Shown piece after piece: positions 35,034 through 45,865 of a stretch of DNA of 64,000 bases. The number at the start of each line of letters is the position of its first letter. Within the stretch, counting starts at the first letter, position 1. The position numbers and the translations under genes were made by a program. The notes below the pieces were generated by a model. The model was not told where the DNA came from and made no database searches. It was given only the letters and a program-made list of their open reading frames with translations. This DNA comes from Neoconidiobolus thromboides FSU 785 (lineage: Eukaryota > Entomophthoromycota > Entomophthoromycetes > Entomophthorales > Neoconidiobolaceae), in contig MU626261.1 of the NCBI GenBank assembly GCA_025603075.1, positions 124,001 to 188,000 on the forward strand, read 5' to 3'.

Positions 35034-36912
35034 TTATTCCTTCTCATAGTCCTCTACTGGATAAAATTCTGGATATTTTTTAATATGTTGTAACATTTCA
35101 TTTTGTTGTTCTAATAAATGTTTAGGTACATCATCATAAACATCGGTAAATAAATTTTTGATAGATGGTTTTTTTAATTCTTCAGCTACTTTAAACGCAG
35201 TTAAAATTTCTTTTTTGATCTTCTTTTTACTTTCATCTTCCATTGTTTGATTCCAATACCCTTTATTTTCCAACCATTGACGATAACGTACTATTGGGTT
35301 ATCTAATCGTTTCCAATCTTCTACTTCCTAGATTAATTTAATATGGAGATTAGTATTTATTATATGAGTTAATGGATAGAATTTAATAACTTACTTGTTT
35401 AGATCTATAAGCTGAAGAATCATCAGAGGTGGAGTGATGGCCAACTCTAAATTAATAATTTTATTATTATTAATAATATCACTTTAGTTTCTAATTTTAA
35501 ATTTACCTATAAGACATAGCTTCAATTAAGACTGGTTTATTTTGTTCAATAGCCAGTTTACGTGCTGCTTTAGTAGCATTATAAACAGCCTAAATTAAAA
35601 AGATAGAAAATTAATTGTTGATTTGCTGATTATTTGCAAATTCAATGAATTTCACTTACAAAAATATCATTACCATCCACACGAATAGTATCAATACCGT
35701 AACCTTTAAATTAATATTAATATTATAAATTTATTTTTATTAATTTTATATTTACCTATACCACGACCAGCTAAAATAATAAATGAATTAAAATTAATAT
35801 CATATTATTATAATATAAATATAATAAAACTTACCAATCCCGTCCCCTTTATATTGCTCATGAGCAGGAGTAGATATAGCAAATCCATTATTACGACTAT
35901 AAAAAATAATTCAATACCTATTCTTAATAAAAACCTATAAAATCCATACCAAAAGAAAATCACTGGACAAGAGAGAGTGGCTGCCATATTAAGCGCTGCA
36001 TGAAAGTCACCTTCTGAGGCCGCCCCTTCCCCAAAATAAGCAACTGCAACTGCATCCTTACCTGCCTGTTTCAAAGCATAAGCAGCACCTGAAGCTTGAG
36101 GCAATTGAGTACATAAAGGTGAAGAAATGGATTGAAAATTTAATTGTTTAGAACCATAATGAACAGGCATTTGTCTTCCTTTACCAATATCTTCAGAATT
36201 ACCATAACATTGATGCATAATTTGTTGAATTGTAAAACCACGATGAATTAAGACCCCAGCTTCACGATACTAAGAGGTAAAGTAAAATAATAGTCATATT
36301 AATAAAATCAAATGGATTGAGATAAAATGAACTTACTTGTCCAAAGATAACATCATCTAAAGTTAATGCAGCTGCACTCCCAATTTGTGCTTCTTCTCCA
36401 AACGCTGTCATATAAAATGAAATTCTACCTTGTCTTTGAGCATCATATAAAATTGTATCCATTAAGTTTAAAGTGATCATATGTTCATACATTTTTATAG
36501 CTAATTCTTTAGAAATCTATTATAATTAGATTTAATTAAAGAAATAAAGAATTAGATAATAATAATAATAATAATAATAATGATAATAATAAAATTAAAA
36601 TGTACTTACTTCAGGTTCTTTCATATTATCCACAATTTCACCTCTTTCATTCATAACTCGATAGGTAGGTATAGGTTCATTAATATTAATAAAGTTTAAT
36701 TGAGATGAGAAATGGGAGTTTATAGAACCTGGAAATCGAGTGGCAATTTTTTCAAAATTTGAACTTCTGGTATGGAACTAAGGTTAATAATTATATTAGA
36801 TGATTAATTGTTTTGAGTAAAATGGTATGAGATTTACTTTGTTTAATTTCAAACATGAATTGAAATTAAGTTTAGCGGCTTTGCTTGCTACTTGCTTTAT
36901 TGTATTCATCAT
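35034..36912 (-). CDS. Branched-chain 2-oxoacid dehydrogenase E1 subunit alpha (mitochondrial)
   Basis: Ten exons: 36838..36912, 36610..36777, 36337..36516, 35950..36269, 35835..35896, 35756..35770 (15 nt), 35660..35703, 35507..35589, 35395..35446, 35034..35327; 1293 nt, 430 aa. The N-terminus [17 protein letters not shown] is a typical presequence. Thiamine diphosphate binding: [11 protein letters not shown] through [21 protein letters not shown], near residue 321, keeps the serine that animal BCKD kinase phosphorylates, so the regulatory site is probably conserved. The C-terminus [12 protein letters not shown] aligns with human BCKDHA. Role: decarboxylation of branched-chain 2-oxoacids from Leu, Ile and Val. 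The intron at 36517..36609 carries an ATT/AAT microsatellite. Confidence 0.94.
36552..36593. repeat. AAT microsatellite in an intron
   Basis: Run of AAT units with one TGAT interruption inside the second intron of the BCKDH E1-alpha gene. Confidence 0.8.
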
Positions 36913-37570
36913 TTTTTTAGTATTGATATGCTTACAAAAAATAAATTTGACTTTAGTTTGATTATTATTTTTTATTAAGGTTTTTTATTTCGATATTTTA
37001 AAACTTAACTAATGAAATTCCAAGCTTAAATTTAGTTTTAGAAAATTATGATGTGGCAAACTATTATTCTTTATATTTTCAATAAATACAAATATAATAA
37101 ATAAGTAAAGATACTATTAACTAGAAATTATAAAAGATAAAGCTATATCATTTAAAAGTATTATTTTAATATAATAATAATAAAACATTATCTTTTAATA
37201 TATATAAAAAAATTATTTGATTTCAAAGAAATTTATTTAATCAACGTAATTTAATCATATTATTGGCTAAGAATCATAGTAAGGTGCCATTATTTTTTTC
37301 TTAAAAAATAAAGAGGGATTAAAGTTTAGTTTAATTTGTGTTATAAAGAATAAATGTGTGAAAATTATTTAAAAAGAGTTGTATTTAATTTAAATTGATA
37401 TACTTTTAACTCATAGTTAGTCTAAACTTTCTATAATTAAATTTACAAACATTTATATTACAAATTTAAAATTAATTAAGCTTAATATAAAAAATAATTT
37501 ATTTAACAGATATGCTTGTAATCAACCCTTAAATTCTAATTATTAACAAGAAGAGTTAAGAGTTTAATTT
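36913..37570. other. Intergenic, no gene seen
   Basis: AT-rich gap between two minus-strand genes; stops in every frame. Confidence 0.55.
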
Positions 37571-38356
37571 TTATAATTCATTTTGAGGAGGATTAGGAGG
37601 AGAGTGAATAGGAGGAGGAGGAGTAGATATGGAATTTGAAGAAGTATTAGCAAAATTCAGTTGATAAGCTGGTAATTTAGAATTACTATTATTATTGTCA
37701 TTTAGTTGAGACATATTAATTCTTTTAAAATTGGAAGAAATTTTGGCTTGTTTGATGGAACTTGAATAACTATCCATTTGACGAATACTATTATTATATG
37801 AATAAGATCGAGTATGAGAAATAAATAAATTATCATTTGATATTGACTTTTTACTATCAAGATTAGTGTAACAATTAATAATACTATTATTACTATTATG
37901 CTGATATCTTTGAGAAGGTAATATAATTGGATTATTAAAAGCTAAACTAGCTTCTCTAACGGGTATTATCAATTGTTTATTTTGACCTTTTAAAGGTTTT
38001 GCTAAACATATTTTAGGAAACACACCATTTTGTTCAGTTGTTAAATTTTGTCCTAGACTCCAGCCATCATCAAAGTCTCGCCATACAGTTATAAAATCCC
38101 CACAATTTAAATGCATCTCATCATTTCGTCGTGCAAAGAAGGTACTATAAACTAAGATTTTGCTATTATTCTCCATTGTTGTTTCATTTATCATTGTATT
38201 AGAGGATAATAAAGGTTTTAATTTTCTCTTATATCTTTTTCTTCGTAATCTTATAATAATTATAATAATAATGATGCCTATTATTACTCCTAATCCTAAT
38301 CCACAAGATAACAATAAAGTTTTATCAATAGAAAATCGATTATTATTATCTATAGA

Positions 38357-38391
<35 letters not shown>

Positions 38392-38774
38392 CAACTATAA
38401 ATTAAAATTAATAAAATATTCATATTAAATTAAAGTTAAATCAACTTTACCTTGAGTAGATAATAATAAACATTGTGATTGATTATCATTATTAATTAAA
38501 GCATTATCACAACTTTGATTTATAAATGCTAATAAATTAGTTTTAAATTTTAAATTGGATTTAAAACAAATATTATTATTTTCAATTAAATTATTTATCT
38601 CTTTTTTATTATTATTACAATCGTGTTGACATAACATTAATTGATGTCCATTTGGTTGATTATAACATATTTTATTAATTGAATTTGTAAAATAAAATGA
38701 ACATATTAATGGTTCTAATAAGCGTTCAATTCTTTCATTAAATAATAAACAATGTGTATCTTCACTATTATCAC

Positions 38775-38822
<48 letters not shown>

Positions 38823-39133
38823 GTTGATATTCTTTTATTTTTTGAACAATTAATTGATCTAATTTATCTTCAATTGATAATTTATTATTATTAAAACTAT
38901 TAATCCAAGTTAAATTTAAATATGAATTCTTCCATTGTGGACATTTTAAAGATTCTATTAAAAATAATCCAACAAATTAATATATTATAATTATTATATT
39001 AATATATTAATAACTTACCTTTAATCTTTTGACACGAAACTACATCCTTATCTTTATTATTGTTTTCTTTAATTGAAGTATCTAATGCCATAGATGTTAC
39101 TATTAAGTAAATAAAGATGAACAATTGAAACAT
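37571..39133 (-). CDS. Single-pass membrane protein with cytosolic SH3 domain
   Basis: Exons 39019..39133, 38451..38954, 37571..38394; introns 64 and 56 nt; 1443 nt, 480 aa. Signal peptide MFQLFIFIYLIVTSMALD. The ectodomain (about 20-225) has several cysteines (SLKCPQW, DTHCLLF, PLICSF, KICYNQP, MLCQHDC, NICFKSN, QSCDNAL, SQCLLL) and Asn runs. One span, LLLSCGLGLGVIIGIIIIII, is followed by a basic stop-transfer RLRRKRYKRK. The cytosolic SH3 domain runs from KILVYSTFFARRNDEMHLNC through GDFITVWRDFDDGWSLGQN to GVFPKICL. The tail is Ser/Asn-rich and ends in a proline-rich PPPPIHSPPNPP, possibly an SH3 ligand. I do not recognise an orthologue. The layout recalls fungal surface sensors or fusion proteins with SH3 tails (Fus1-like in organisation only). 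Confidence 0.8.
38356..38391. repeat. ATT run coding poly-Asn (ectodomain end)
   Basis: In-frame AAT codons just before the membrane span of the SH3 membrane protein. Confidence 0.85.
38772..38820. repeat. ATT run coding poly-Asn (ectodomain)
   Basis: Second, longer in-frame AAT run in the same ectodomain. Confidence 0.85.
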
Positions 39134-40426
39134 TATAAAAAAATCTATTTTTTAAAGTAAAAGAAAAGTAAAAGAAAAAAACAAAAGTAATCAACATAAT
39201 GATTACAAGTAATAATAACTTGAAGAATGAAATATAAAGTAATTGGATCTTAAGTTGATAAGTTTAACTAACGTTAAATTTCATTATCTTTATTACAAAT
39301 CCACTATTTGAGTTAGAATTCTTAAAGTAATTTCTATATTTGGTAATTTTTCATTTTTTATATCATTATAGTTTGAATTTTTTTGAATTGTTGTTTGTTG
39401 TATTATTGATTTTTGTTAATTTGATTATTTCTAATTGTTGATTTTTTGAAATATTACTTGTTGTTACTTAACTCCCTTCTAAAATCCTTTTAATTTGGAC
39501 CAATCAATTAGTAGAATTCACTAGTTATTTGCCAACTTTAACTGCTCTGTTGATAATTTAATCTCATTATTATCACTCATTAATTGATTCTATTCATTTA
39601 TACCCGCTAAATAGGTTGAAATGATAGTATCTATTTTAATTGTTATTTAACTCTATTTTCTAAATAACATATAAAATTTAATTTATTCCAATTACTTAAT
39701 TGTTTTAGACCATATCTTTAATTATAGTCCAACTTGATTGATTTTCATTTTAACTTGTGATTTTTATAGCAAATCTGAAGCTTTCAAGCTGTTAAGTAAC
39801 TTCCAAATTTTGAATATTAAATCAAACTTAATATTTTGTTAGCTATCAATTTTTTAACTTCAAGCTAGTTAGTTCTATTAATACAAATAGTAACTATTTA
39901 TAATAGGTTGTTATTCCATCTTTTACTTCCAGTTATGTTATTGTTTACATCAGTCTGATATCTTTATCTTCAATCTTTATTTTATTGAGTTAAGTTTAGA
40001 TTTCATCTTTTTGTATACATTCAGTTATCAAATTATTATAATTAATATATCAATATTATTTTCATTATATCATATATAACATTTCTTTTTTATAATTTTT
40101 ATTAATGTCATAGTTTTTCGAAAGTAGATTAATTAGTGTGATTTTTAGTTCTTCTTAAAGTGACATCATTCGTTTCTTTTATCACTGAGAGTAATGATTG
40201 ATAGTTAATAAATGGCATACTTGGCCTATTTCTTTGAAAGATAATATTCTAACATATTGTAGTATTTATTAATAGGAGAAAGCCACATTGTTAATTATTA
40301 ATAACAAAAAGCCACCAATATTCTAAATAATGAACATTCAAAAAAATCATTTGACTTACTCAAAAAATTCTAAAGAATAAATACCACATCACTCTAATTT
40401 TGTTTTTTCATTCTTTTTTTAAAAAA
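39134..40426. other. Divergent 1.3-kb promoter region
   Basis: Between the SH3 membrane protein and the aldehyde dehydrogenase. No ORF, inverted repeat or element copy noticed. Confidence 0.55.
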
Positions 40427-42213
40427 ATGAGTAAATCGTTTACCACTATCTCCCCCATTGATAACAGTGAATTTTATACTACCAATTTCAATACTCAAGA
40501 TGAAATTGATAGTGCTATTAAAAACTCTTATCAAGCCTATAAACAATGGTCTAAAACCGATTTAAAAGCACGTCAAGATATTCTATCGAAATTTGTGTCT
40601 ATTTTATTAAATGATAAAGAAGAGTTAGCTTTAGAGTTAACTAAAATGATGGGAAGGTAAGTTTATATTCTATGTTTTTAATCATCATAATTACATAACT
40701 CCATAAATCCATAACATTAAATTTTCTATTCTAGACCCATTCGCTACACCCAAGGTGAAATAGAAACGTTGGCGAAGCGAGCCGAATATATGATTTCCAT
40801 AAGTGAAGAAAGTTTAAAACCAAAGGTAGTAGAAGAAAAAAATGGGTTTAAAAAATATATCAAACGTGTATCCTTAGGTCCAATTTTATTAATTGCTCCA
40901 TGGAATTATCCCTATATTACTAGTATCAATGGAATTATTCCAGCTTTGTTAGCGGGTAATACAGTCATCCTTAAACATTCTCCTCAAACTCCTACCGTTC
41001 CTAAAAATTATTTAATTGCTTTTGAGAAGGCCGGCTTACCCAAAAATGTATTCCAAGTAAGTTTCTGATTTGTTTTTTAGATCTTTTTTTTGCTTATCCG
41101 AATATTCAGTTCCTCCATATTGATAATGAAGATATTACATTTACTATTCAACATCCCTTAATTCAATTTGTTAATTTTACGGGGTCAGTAGAAAATGGTA
41201 AAAAAGTACAAAAGGCAGCTAATGACAAGTTTATGGGTAATTATTATAATATTATAATATTATAATAGTAATAAAATTAATATATATAGGAATTGGTTTG
41301 GAATTAGGAGGAAAAGATCCAGCATATGTAAGAGAAGATGCAGATATTAAATATACAGCAGAAAATTTAGTAGATGGAGCTATGTTTAATTCAGGTCAAT
41401 CTTGTTGTTCAGTTGAAAGGATTTATGTTCATACTAAAGTTTATCAAGCTTTTGTAGAGGAGTTCGTTAAAATTACTAAGGTAAGTAGAACTCTGGATGG
41501 TTTTATCAGTTTATTTATTTTTTATTTTTTTAGGATTATATCCTAGGTAACCCATTAGATCCTAAAGTCACTTTAGGTCCAATGGTATCTAAACAATCCG
41601 CTGAATTTATTAGAAAACAAGTTAAAGAAGCAGGTAATATTAAGATTAAAAAATTAACTACTATATTATATTTATTAATTGTTATTAGTTTCACAAGGTG
41701 CAAAAGCATTAATTGATGAAAATTTATTCCCAAATGCTAAGGTAAGTTACAATAAAATAAATATAATAGTTAATATCTAATTTTTCTTTTAGGAAGGTAC
41801 AAACTATGTAGCACCTCAGGTATTGATCAATGTGAATCATAACATGTCCATAATGAAAGATGAATCTTTTGGTCCTGTAGTAGGAATAATGGAAGTAAAT
41901 AATTAATTTTATTAATTAAACAAAAATTTATTAATAAAAAAATAAGGTTAGAGATGATGATGAAGCTATTGAATTAATGAATGATAGCGAGTTTGGCTTA
42001 ACAGCTAGCATTTGGACAAATGATATTGATGCCTGTAATTATGTTGGAGAACATGTAGAAACTGGTACCATTTTTATGAACCGTTGTGATTTCCCAGACC
42101 CAGCATTAGCTTGGACTGGAGTTAAAAATTCAGGTAGAGGTTGTACACTCTCAACTTTAGGTTTTGAACCTTTAACTCGTCCTAAATCTTATCATCTTAA
42201 AGTTAAAATTTAA
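40427..42213 (+). CDS. NAD(P)-dependent aldehyde dehydrogenase family protein
   Basis: Eight exons: 40427..40656, 40735..41056, 41110..41236, 41290..41480, 41534..41633, 41689..41741, 41793..41894, 41947..42213 (introns 51-78 nt); 1392 nt, 463 aa. Conserved ALDH blocks in order: [46 protein letters not shown], the general base Glu in LELGGKDP, and the nucleophile Cys in [16 protein letters not shown]. These are followed by [21 protein letters not shown] and a C-terminal [12 protein letters not shown]. No presequence is evident, so probably cytosolic. The substrate cannot be fixed by eye; the layout resembles the succinate-semialdehyde and broad-specificity ALDH group. Its stop lies 10 bp from the convergent J-protein stop. 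Confidence 0.92.
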
Positions 42214-42223
42214 AATAAAAAAT

Positions 42224-42643
42224 TCATAGTTGATAATTGCGAAATTTAGTTATTAAATCATCATTATTACTGTTATTGTTTATATTATTAATTTTGTATT
42301 CATTATTATTTTTATCTTCAATCGTCAATGTTTTATTAAAATTAGACCAATGGGTTACCTTCATAGCTTCTGGTAATAGAACATAGTCTTTCCAAGCTAT
42401 TTGGAGACCAGAAAATAACCATTGATCATATTTTTTTCTCATTTTTTCATCTTTTAAAATATTATAAGCTTCATTAATCTGTTTAAATTGATCTTCATTA
42501 CTACCTCTTTGTTTATCTGGATGATATTTTAAACTTAATAATTGATACTCTTTTCTTATTTGTTCAATACTATGATGAGAAGCACAGTTTAATAGCTCAT
42601 AATAATTTTTGGAGTTTGTACCAAGATTGGTGGTGGTATTCAT
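42224..42643 (-). CDS. DNAJC12-like J-domain co-chaperone
   Basis: Single exon, 139 aa. The J domain covers residues 14-74 (NYYELLNCASHHSIEQIRKE, the HPD motif at 41-43, FKQINEAYNILKDE, RKKYDQW). The part after the J domain resembles animal DNAJC12: KYDQWLFSGLQIAWKDYVLL (human: YDHWRRSQMSMPFQQW), MKVTHWSNF, and especially the extreme C-terminus LITKFRNYQL, which matches the conserved human ending LLRKFRNYEI. No membrane span or zinc finger. In animals DNAJC12 assists Hsp70 with aromatic amino-acid hydroxylases; whether that client exists here is unknown. Confidence 0.83.
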   Translation of the reverse strand: MNTTTNLGTNSKNYYELLNCASHHSIEQIRKEYQLLSLKYHPDKQRGSNEDQFKQINEAYNILKDEKMRKKYDQWLFSGLQIAWKDYVLLPEAMKVTHWSNFNKTLTIEDKNNNEYKINNINNNSNNDDLITKFRNYQL

Positions 42644-43039
42644 CTTTAAAAAGAAGTCTAAAAATAATTTAGGCTAATGAATTTTGATTGAAAATATGTC
42701 AACTTTTTAAAAATTAGCAAAAAATGCATTTGTTTCGTTATTTTTAAATTTATAAGTGAAATTGTTTAGGTTCACTCATGTGAAATTAGTTGAATATAAT
42801 GTTAGAATAAAGAACTGGTTTATATTGATTTGATATCGTAGTCAAGCTATAGAAAAACTAAATAAATATTTGAACTATTTTTTTTGTAAGTGTGTATTGA
42901 ATAGTAATTTTGTATTGAAAAAGAAAACTTGAGGGATAATATAGTACACCATTTCTCTCAATACTTATGTTCAAATTACAATAAATAATGAGCAAATTCC
43001 ATTAATTGAATGATACTAAAATACTTAAATTTATTTAGC

Positions 43040-43146
43040 ATATGGGAGGGGGATGTTTTTTCACTTCACTTTTTCTATTTCTTAAGTGCTATTTAAATGG
43101 AAAAATTGTTAATAAAATTGTTAAACAAAAAAACACATTCCCATAT
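43040..43146 (+). mobile_element. 105-bp TIR element, copy 7
   Basis: ATATGGGAGGGGGATGTTTT at the left end, with the core TTAAGTGCTATTTAAATGG, ending ACACATTCCCATAT. Confidence 0.8.
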
Positions 43147-43439
43147 TATATTTCTGTTAAAAAAGTTTAAAATACTTGCTAGCAGCATTAAGCGTTTTGT
43201 TTACAGCTGAGGCTTATAAATATTAGATGAGCATAGTCCATTGGTATAAACTAAAGTGCTATTAGTATCTATTTTAAGGATCTACCTTAAAAGACATCGT
43301 TAACTCTTTATTAAATTATAAATTTTATTTTTAACATGAGATTCACTTATGTTTAGTACGTTTTAATAACTTGGGTTATTGAGAATTTGCTAATTATTTA
43401 CTATTTTAAAGATTAAAATTTTAAATTATTTAGAATATA

Positions 43440-43545
43440 ATATGGGGATGTATTTTTTTGCTTAAGAATTTTACTAGCAATTTTTTCATTCAAATAGCGC
43501 TTAAAAATGGAAAAAGTAATGAAATCAAAAAAAGTATCCCCATAT
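43440..43545 (-). mobile_element. 105-bp TIR element, copy 8 (complete)
   Basis: ATATGGGGATGTATTTTTTT to GTATCCCCATAT, one of the cleanest copies. It starts 23 bp downstream of the hydrolase stop codon, so it probably lies in that gene's 3' UTR. Confidence 0.88.
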
Positions 43546-43568
43546 TATTAAGTTGGTATTTTAAAGCG

Positions 43569-44381
43569 TTACTTTATTTGTTCTAATATAAATTTAGCAA
43601 TACTATTTTGTACTATATTATAAGTAGGAATTTGATCATGTTGACCAAATTTACCTTGGATAACATTAACTTTTTTTAATCCAACATCGTTCAAATGTTT
43701 AGCAAATTGTGTTGTTTGTTGAGAATCAACAAGTGTATCTTCAATGGAATCAATTAATAAATACTTTGGTAATCTAGTATAATGAATCTTATTTAAAGAA
43801 TCAGAAGTAATGCTATACTGTGGAGATGCTTGGTTCCATGAACCTGATTCATTAATACCAAATGCTGGTTCAATAAATTGATGAATATATGAACTATCTT
43901 GCTTAGCTAATAATTCTAAATCAAAAATGCCTCCGATGGATATCACCCCTTTGATTTGATTTAACAGCTTATTATTACTATTATTGATGTACTGATTAGG
44001 ATCTAATGCCAACAATGCACTTAAATGAGCACCTGCAGAATGACCCCCAACAATTATTTTACTATCTTTTAGGTTGAAGCGATTTAGTGAAGAAGTGATA
44101 TTAAAGAAAGCATTCAATATGTCTTTAATATGGCTTGGATGTTTAATATGATTACTTCCCCCTTTTTGACTTAAACAATAGTGAACTATAGCAGTCACAA
44201 TACCATAATTCTTAGCTAAATCAGCTGCCATTAATCTACTTGGTTCTATATCTTCTGATACCCAACCACCACTTGGAATCCACAGCAATAAAGGCGAATT
44301 AGAAGTATAGTTCAAAGGTGTAATTAAATCAAAGCGATTATTTTGATTTAAATCATTGTAGCTATAAGACTTATCGCTCAT
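43569..44381 (-). CDS. Alpha/beta hydrolase, kynurenine formamidase (BNA7/AFMID)-like
   Basis: Single exon, 270 aa. Nucleophile elbow VGGHSAGAHL with Ser115; the likely acid is Asp215 or Asp219 in SIEDTLVD, and the likely base His248 in FGQHDQ. The region LLLWIPSGGWVSEDIEPSRL sits where this family has HGGxW for the oxyanion hole, but the His is Ser here (PSGGW). Spacing and the AHLSALLAL helix fit BNA7/AFMID, which hydrolyses N-formylkynurenine in tryptophan breakdown. A related carboxylesterase function is equally possible. A dead copy lies at 10587..11359. Confidence 0.78.
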   Translation of the reverse strand: MSDKSYSYNDLNQNNRFDLITPLNYTSNSPLLLWIPSGGWVSEDIEPSRLMAADLAKNYGIVTAIVHYCLSQKGGSNHIKHPSHIKDILNAFFNITSSLNRFNLKDSKIIVGGHSAGAHLSALLALDPNQYINNSNNKLLNQIKGVISIGGIFDLELLAKQDSSYIHQFIEPAFGINESGSWNQASPQYSITSDSLNKIHYTRLPKYLLIDSIEDTLVDSQQTTQFAKHLNDVGLKKVNVIQGKFGQHDQIPTYNIVQNSIAKFILEQIK

Positions 44382-44678
44382 ATTTCCAATTTTAATATAA
44401 TTCCTTTTTATTAGTAGCTATATTAATTAACTATAAAAAATTACTTTGCTTTTATCGAAAAAACAATCGAATTTACATACTAGTTTGAATAAAATTAAAT
44501 TTAATAAACTACATTATAAAATAAATGTACACTAAGACTGAAAAGTTGGACGATTAAGTAAAATATATTCATCTTGAGCATTTGACTTAAAATTTAATAG
44601 ATAATAAGTAGCTGTCATATTCGAATGCTTATATACTTTTGTTATAATACGTAGGTAAATTTAAGTATATACGAATTT

Positions 44679-44733
44679 CTTCGTTCTTTCATATGATTAT
44701 TGTTCTTCATTCTTTCATATGATTACTCTTATT
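44679..44733. repeat. Imperfect direct repeat, about 27 bp, two copies
   Basis: CTTCGTTCTTTCATATGATT and CTTCATTCTTTCATATGATT, each followed by A(T/C)T(G/C)TT, lie head to tail. Confidence 0.75.
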
Positions 44734-44878
44734 CTTCTATTCAAATGGAGTTTATTATCTTGAGACCTTTTTTATGACTGGAGGTTCTTTACAGTCTATT
44801 AATAGAATGTGAAAGTTGTATTGGGATCAGTATAAAGAGACAAGAGTTTATAGAATAAAGCTTTTATAAATTTAGTAC

Positions 44879-44983
44879 CTTAGGGCGTTTTTCTCGGTTT
44901 CATTACTTTGCCTGTTTCTTAAGTACTATTCGAGTGGAAAAATTGTTAGTAAAATCCTTAAATAAAAGGTTACATCCCCCATC
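44879..44983 (+). mobile_element. 105-bp TIR element, copy 9
   Basis: Left end altered (TTAGGGCGTTTTTC). The core TCATTACTTTGCCTGTTTC, TAAGTACTATTCGAGTGG and the right end TACATCCCCCAT are clear. Confidence 0.78.
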
Positions 44984-45591
44984 TTGTGTTTGCAAATTTC
45001 TTAAAATCCTAAAAAGTATCAAGTCAACAAAATTATAACTTTTACAAAAAACTCTACTCTTCCTTGTTGAACTTTATCTTTCATCAGTATATATAGTTTA
45101 GTTAATCAGTAAAATAAAAATTCTTTTAATCCATTAAGTGCTTTGGACTTAATATTAAATACTGAAAAGTTCTTTTTCAATGATCTGGCTCCATTTGGTT
45201 ATTGTAATAGGATGAATGAACTGTTCAAAAAGCTCGATTTTTTTCAAAGAATAGTATAAACTTTTATGTAAAACTTGGAACTAATAGAACTTTATTCAAT
45301 TATAATGTGCCACGTTAATATTTAATCTGAACGTAGTATAAAAACTCTTTTTTACTTTTAATATCTCAAAATCAAATAATATTAGCTATATCTTTTCATG
45401 TAAGTCTGTTATCATCTCATAGAGCACTTACATATATGTGCAAAAAAATGAGATGCTTTTTTTAATGCTTAGATAAATTTGATAATAAATCCTATTTACT
45501 ATAATATTTTTTAAAAAAAAGATTTAATTGAAAAATTATCAAATATTACGTTTCATTCTATAGATAAAACTCAACTTTCTTTTTGATTATA

Positions 45592-45698
45592 ATATGAGGA
45601 TGTATTTCTATGTTTAAGAATTTTGCTAATAATTTTTCCGCCCAAATAGCGCTTAAAAGATGGAAAAAATAATGAAGCCAAAAAAAACACCCCTGTAT
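45592..45698 (-). mobile_element. 105-bp TIR element, copy 10
   Basis: ATATGAGGATGTATTTC at the left; core CCGCCCAAATAGCGCTTAAA; right end AACACCCCTGTAT. Confidence 0.83.
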
Positions 45699-45760
45699 AT
45701 ATTTTATAACTAGGGCTATCTTTGATAACCTTTATGTTCTTTTAAAAGTAGAAACTTAAA

Positions 45761-45865
45761 ATATGAGGCTATTTTTTTGGTTTCATTATTTTTCCATTTT
45801 TTAAGCGCTATTTGAGTAGAAAGATTGCTAGTAAAATTCTTAAACAAAAAAATACATCCCCATAT
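45761..45865 (+). mobile_element. 105-bp TIR element, copy 11 (complete)
   Basis: ATATGAGGCTATTTTTTTGG to AATACATCCCCATAT. It lies 62 bp from copy 10 in the opposite orientation, so the two could pair as a long hairpin. Confidence 0.87.

Larger units (their letters stand above)
42644..43568. other. Intergenic with two element copies
   Basis: Between the J-protein start and the hydrolase stop. Two complete elements (copies 7 and 8) in opposite orientation take up about a quarter of it; nothing else is seen. Confidence 0.6.
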
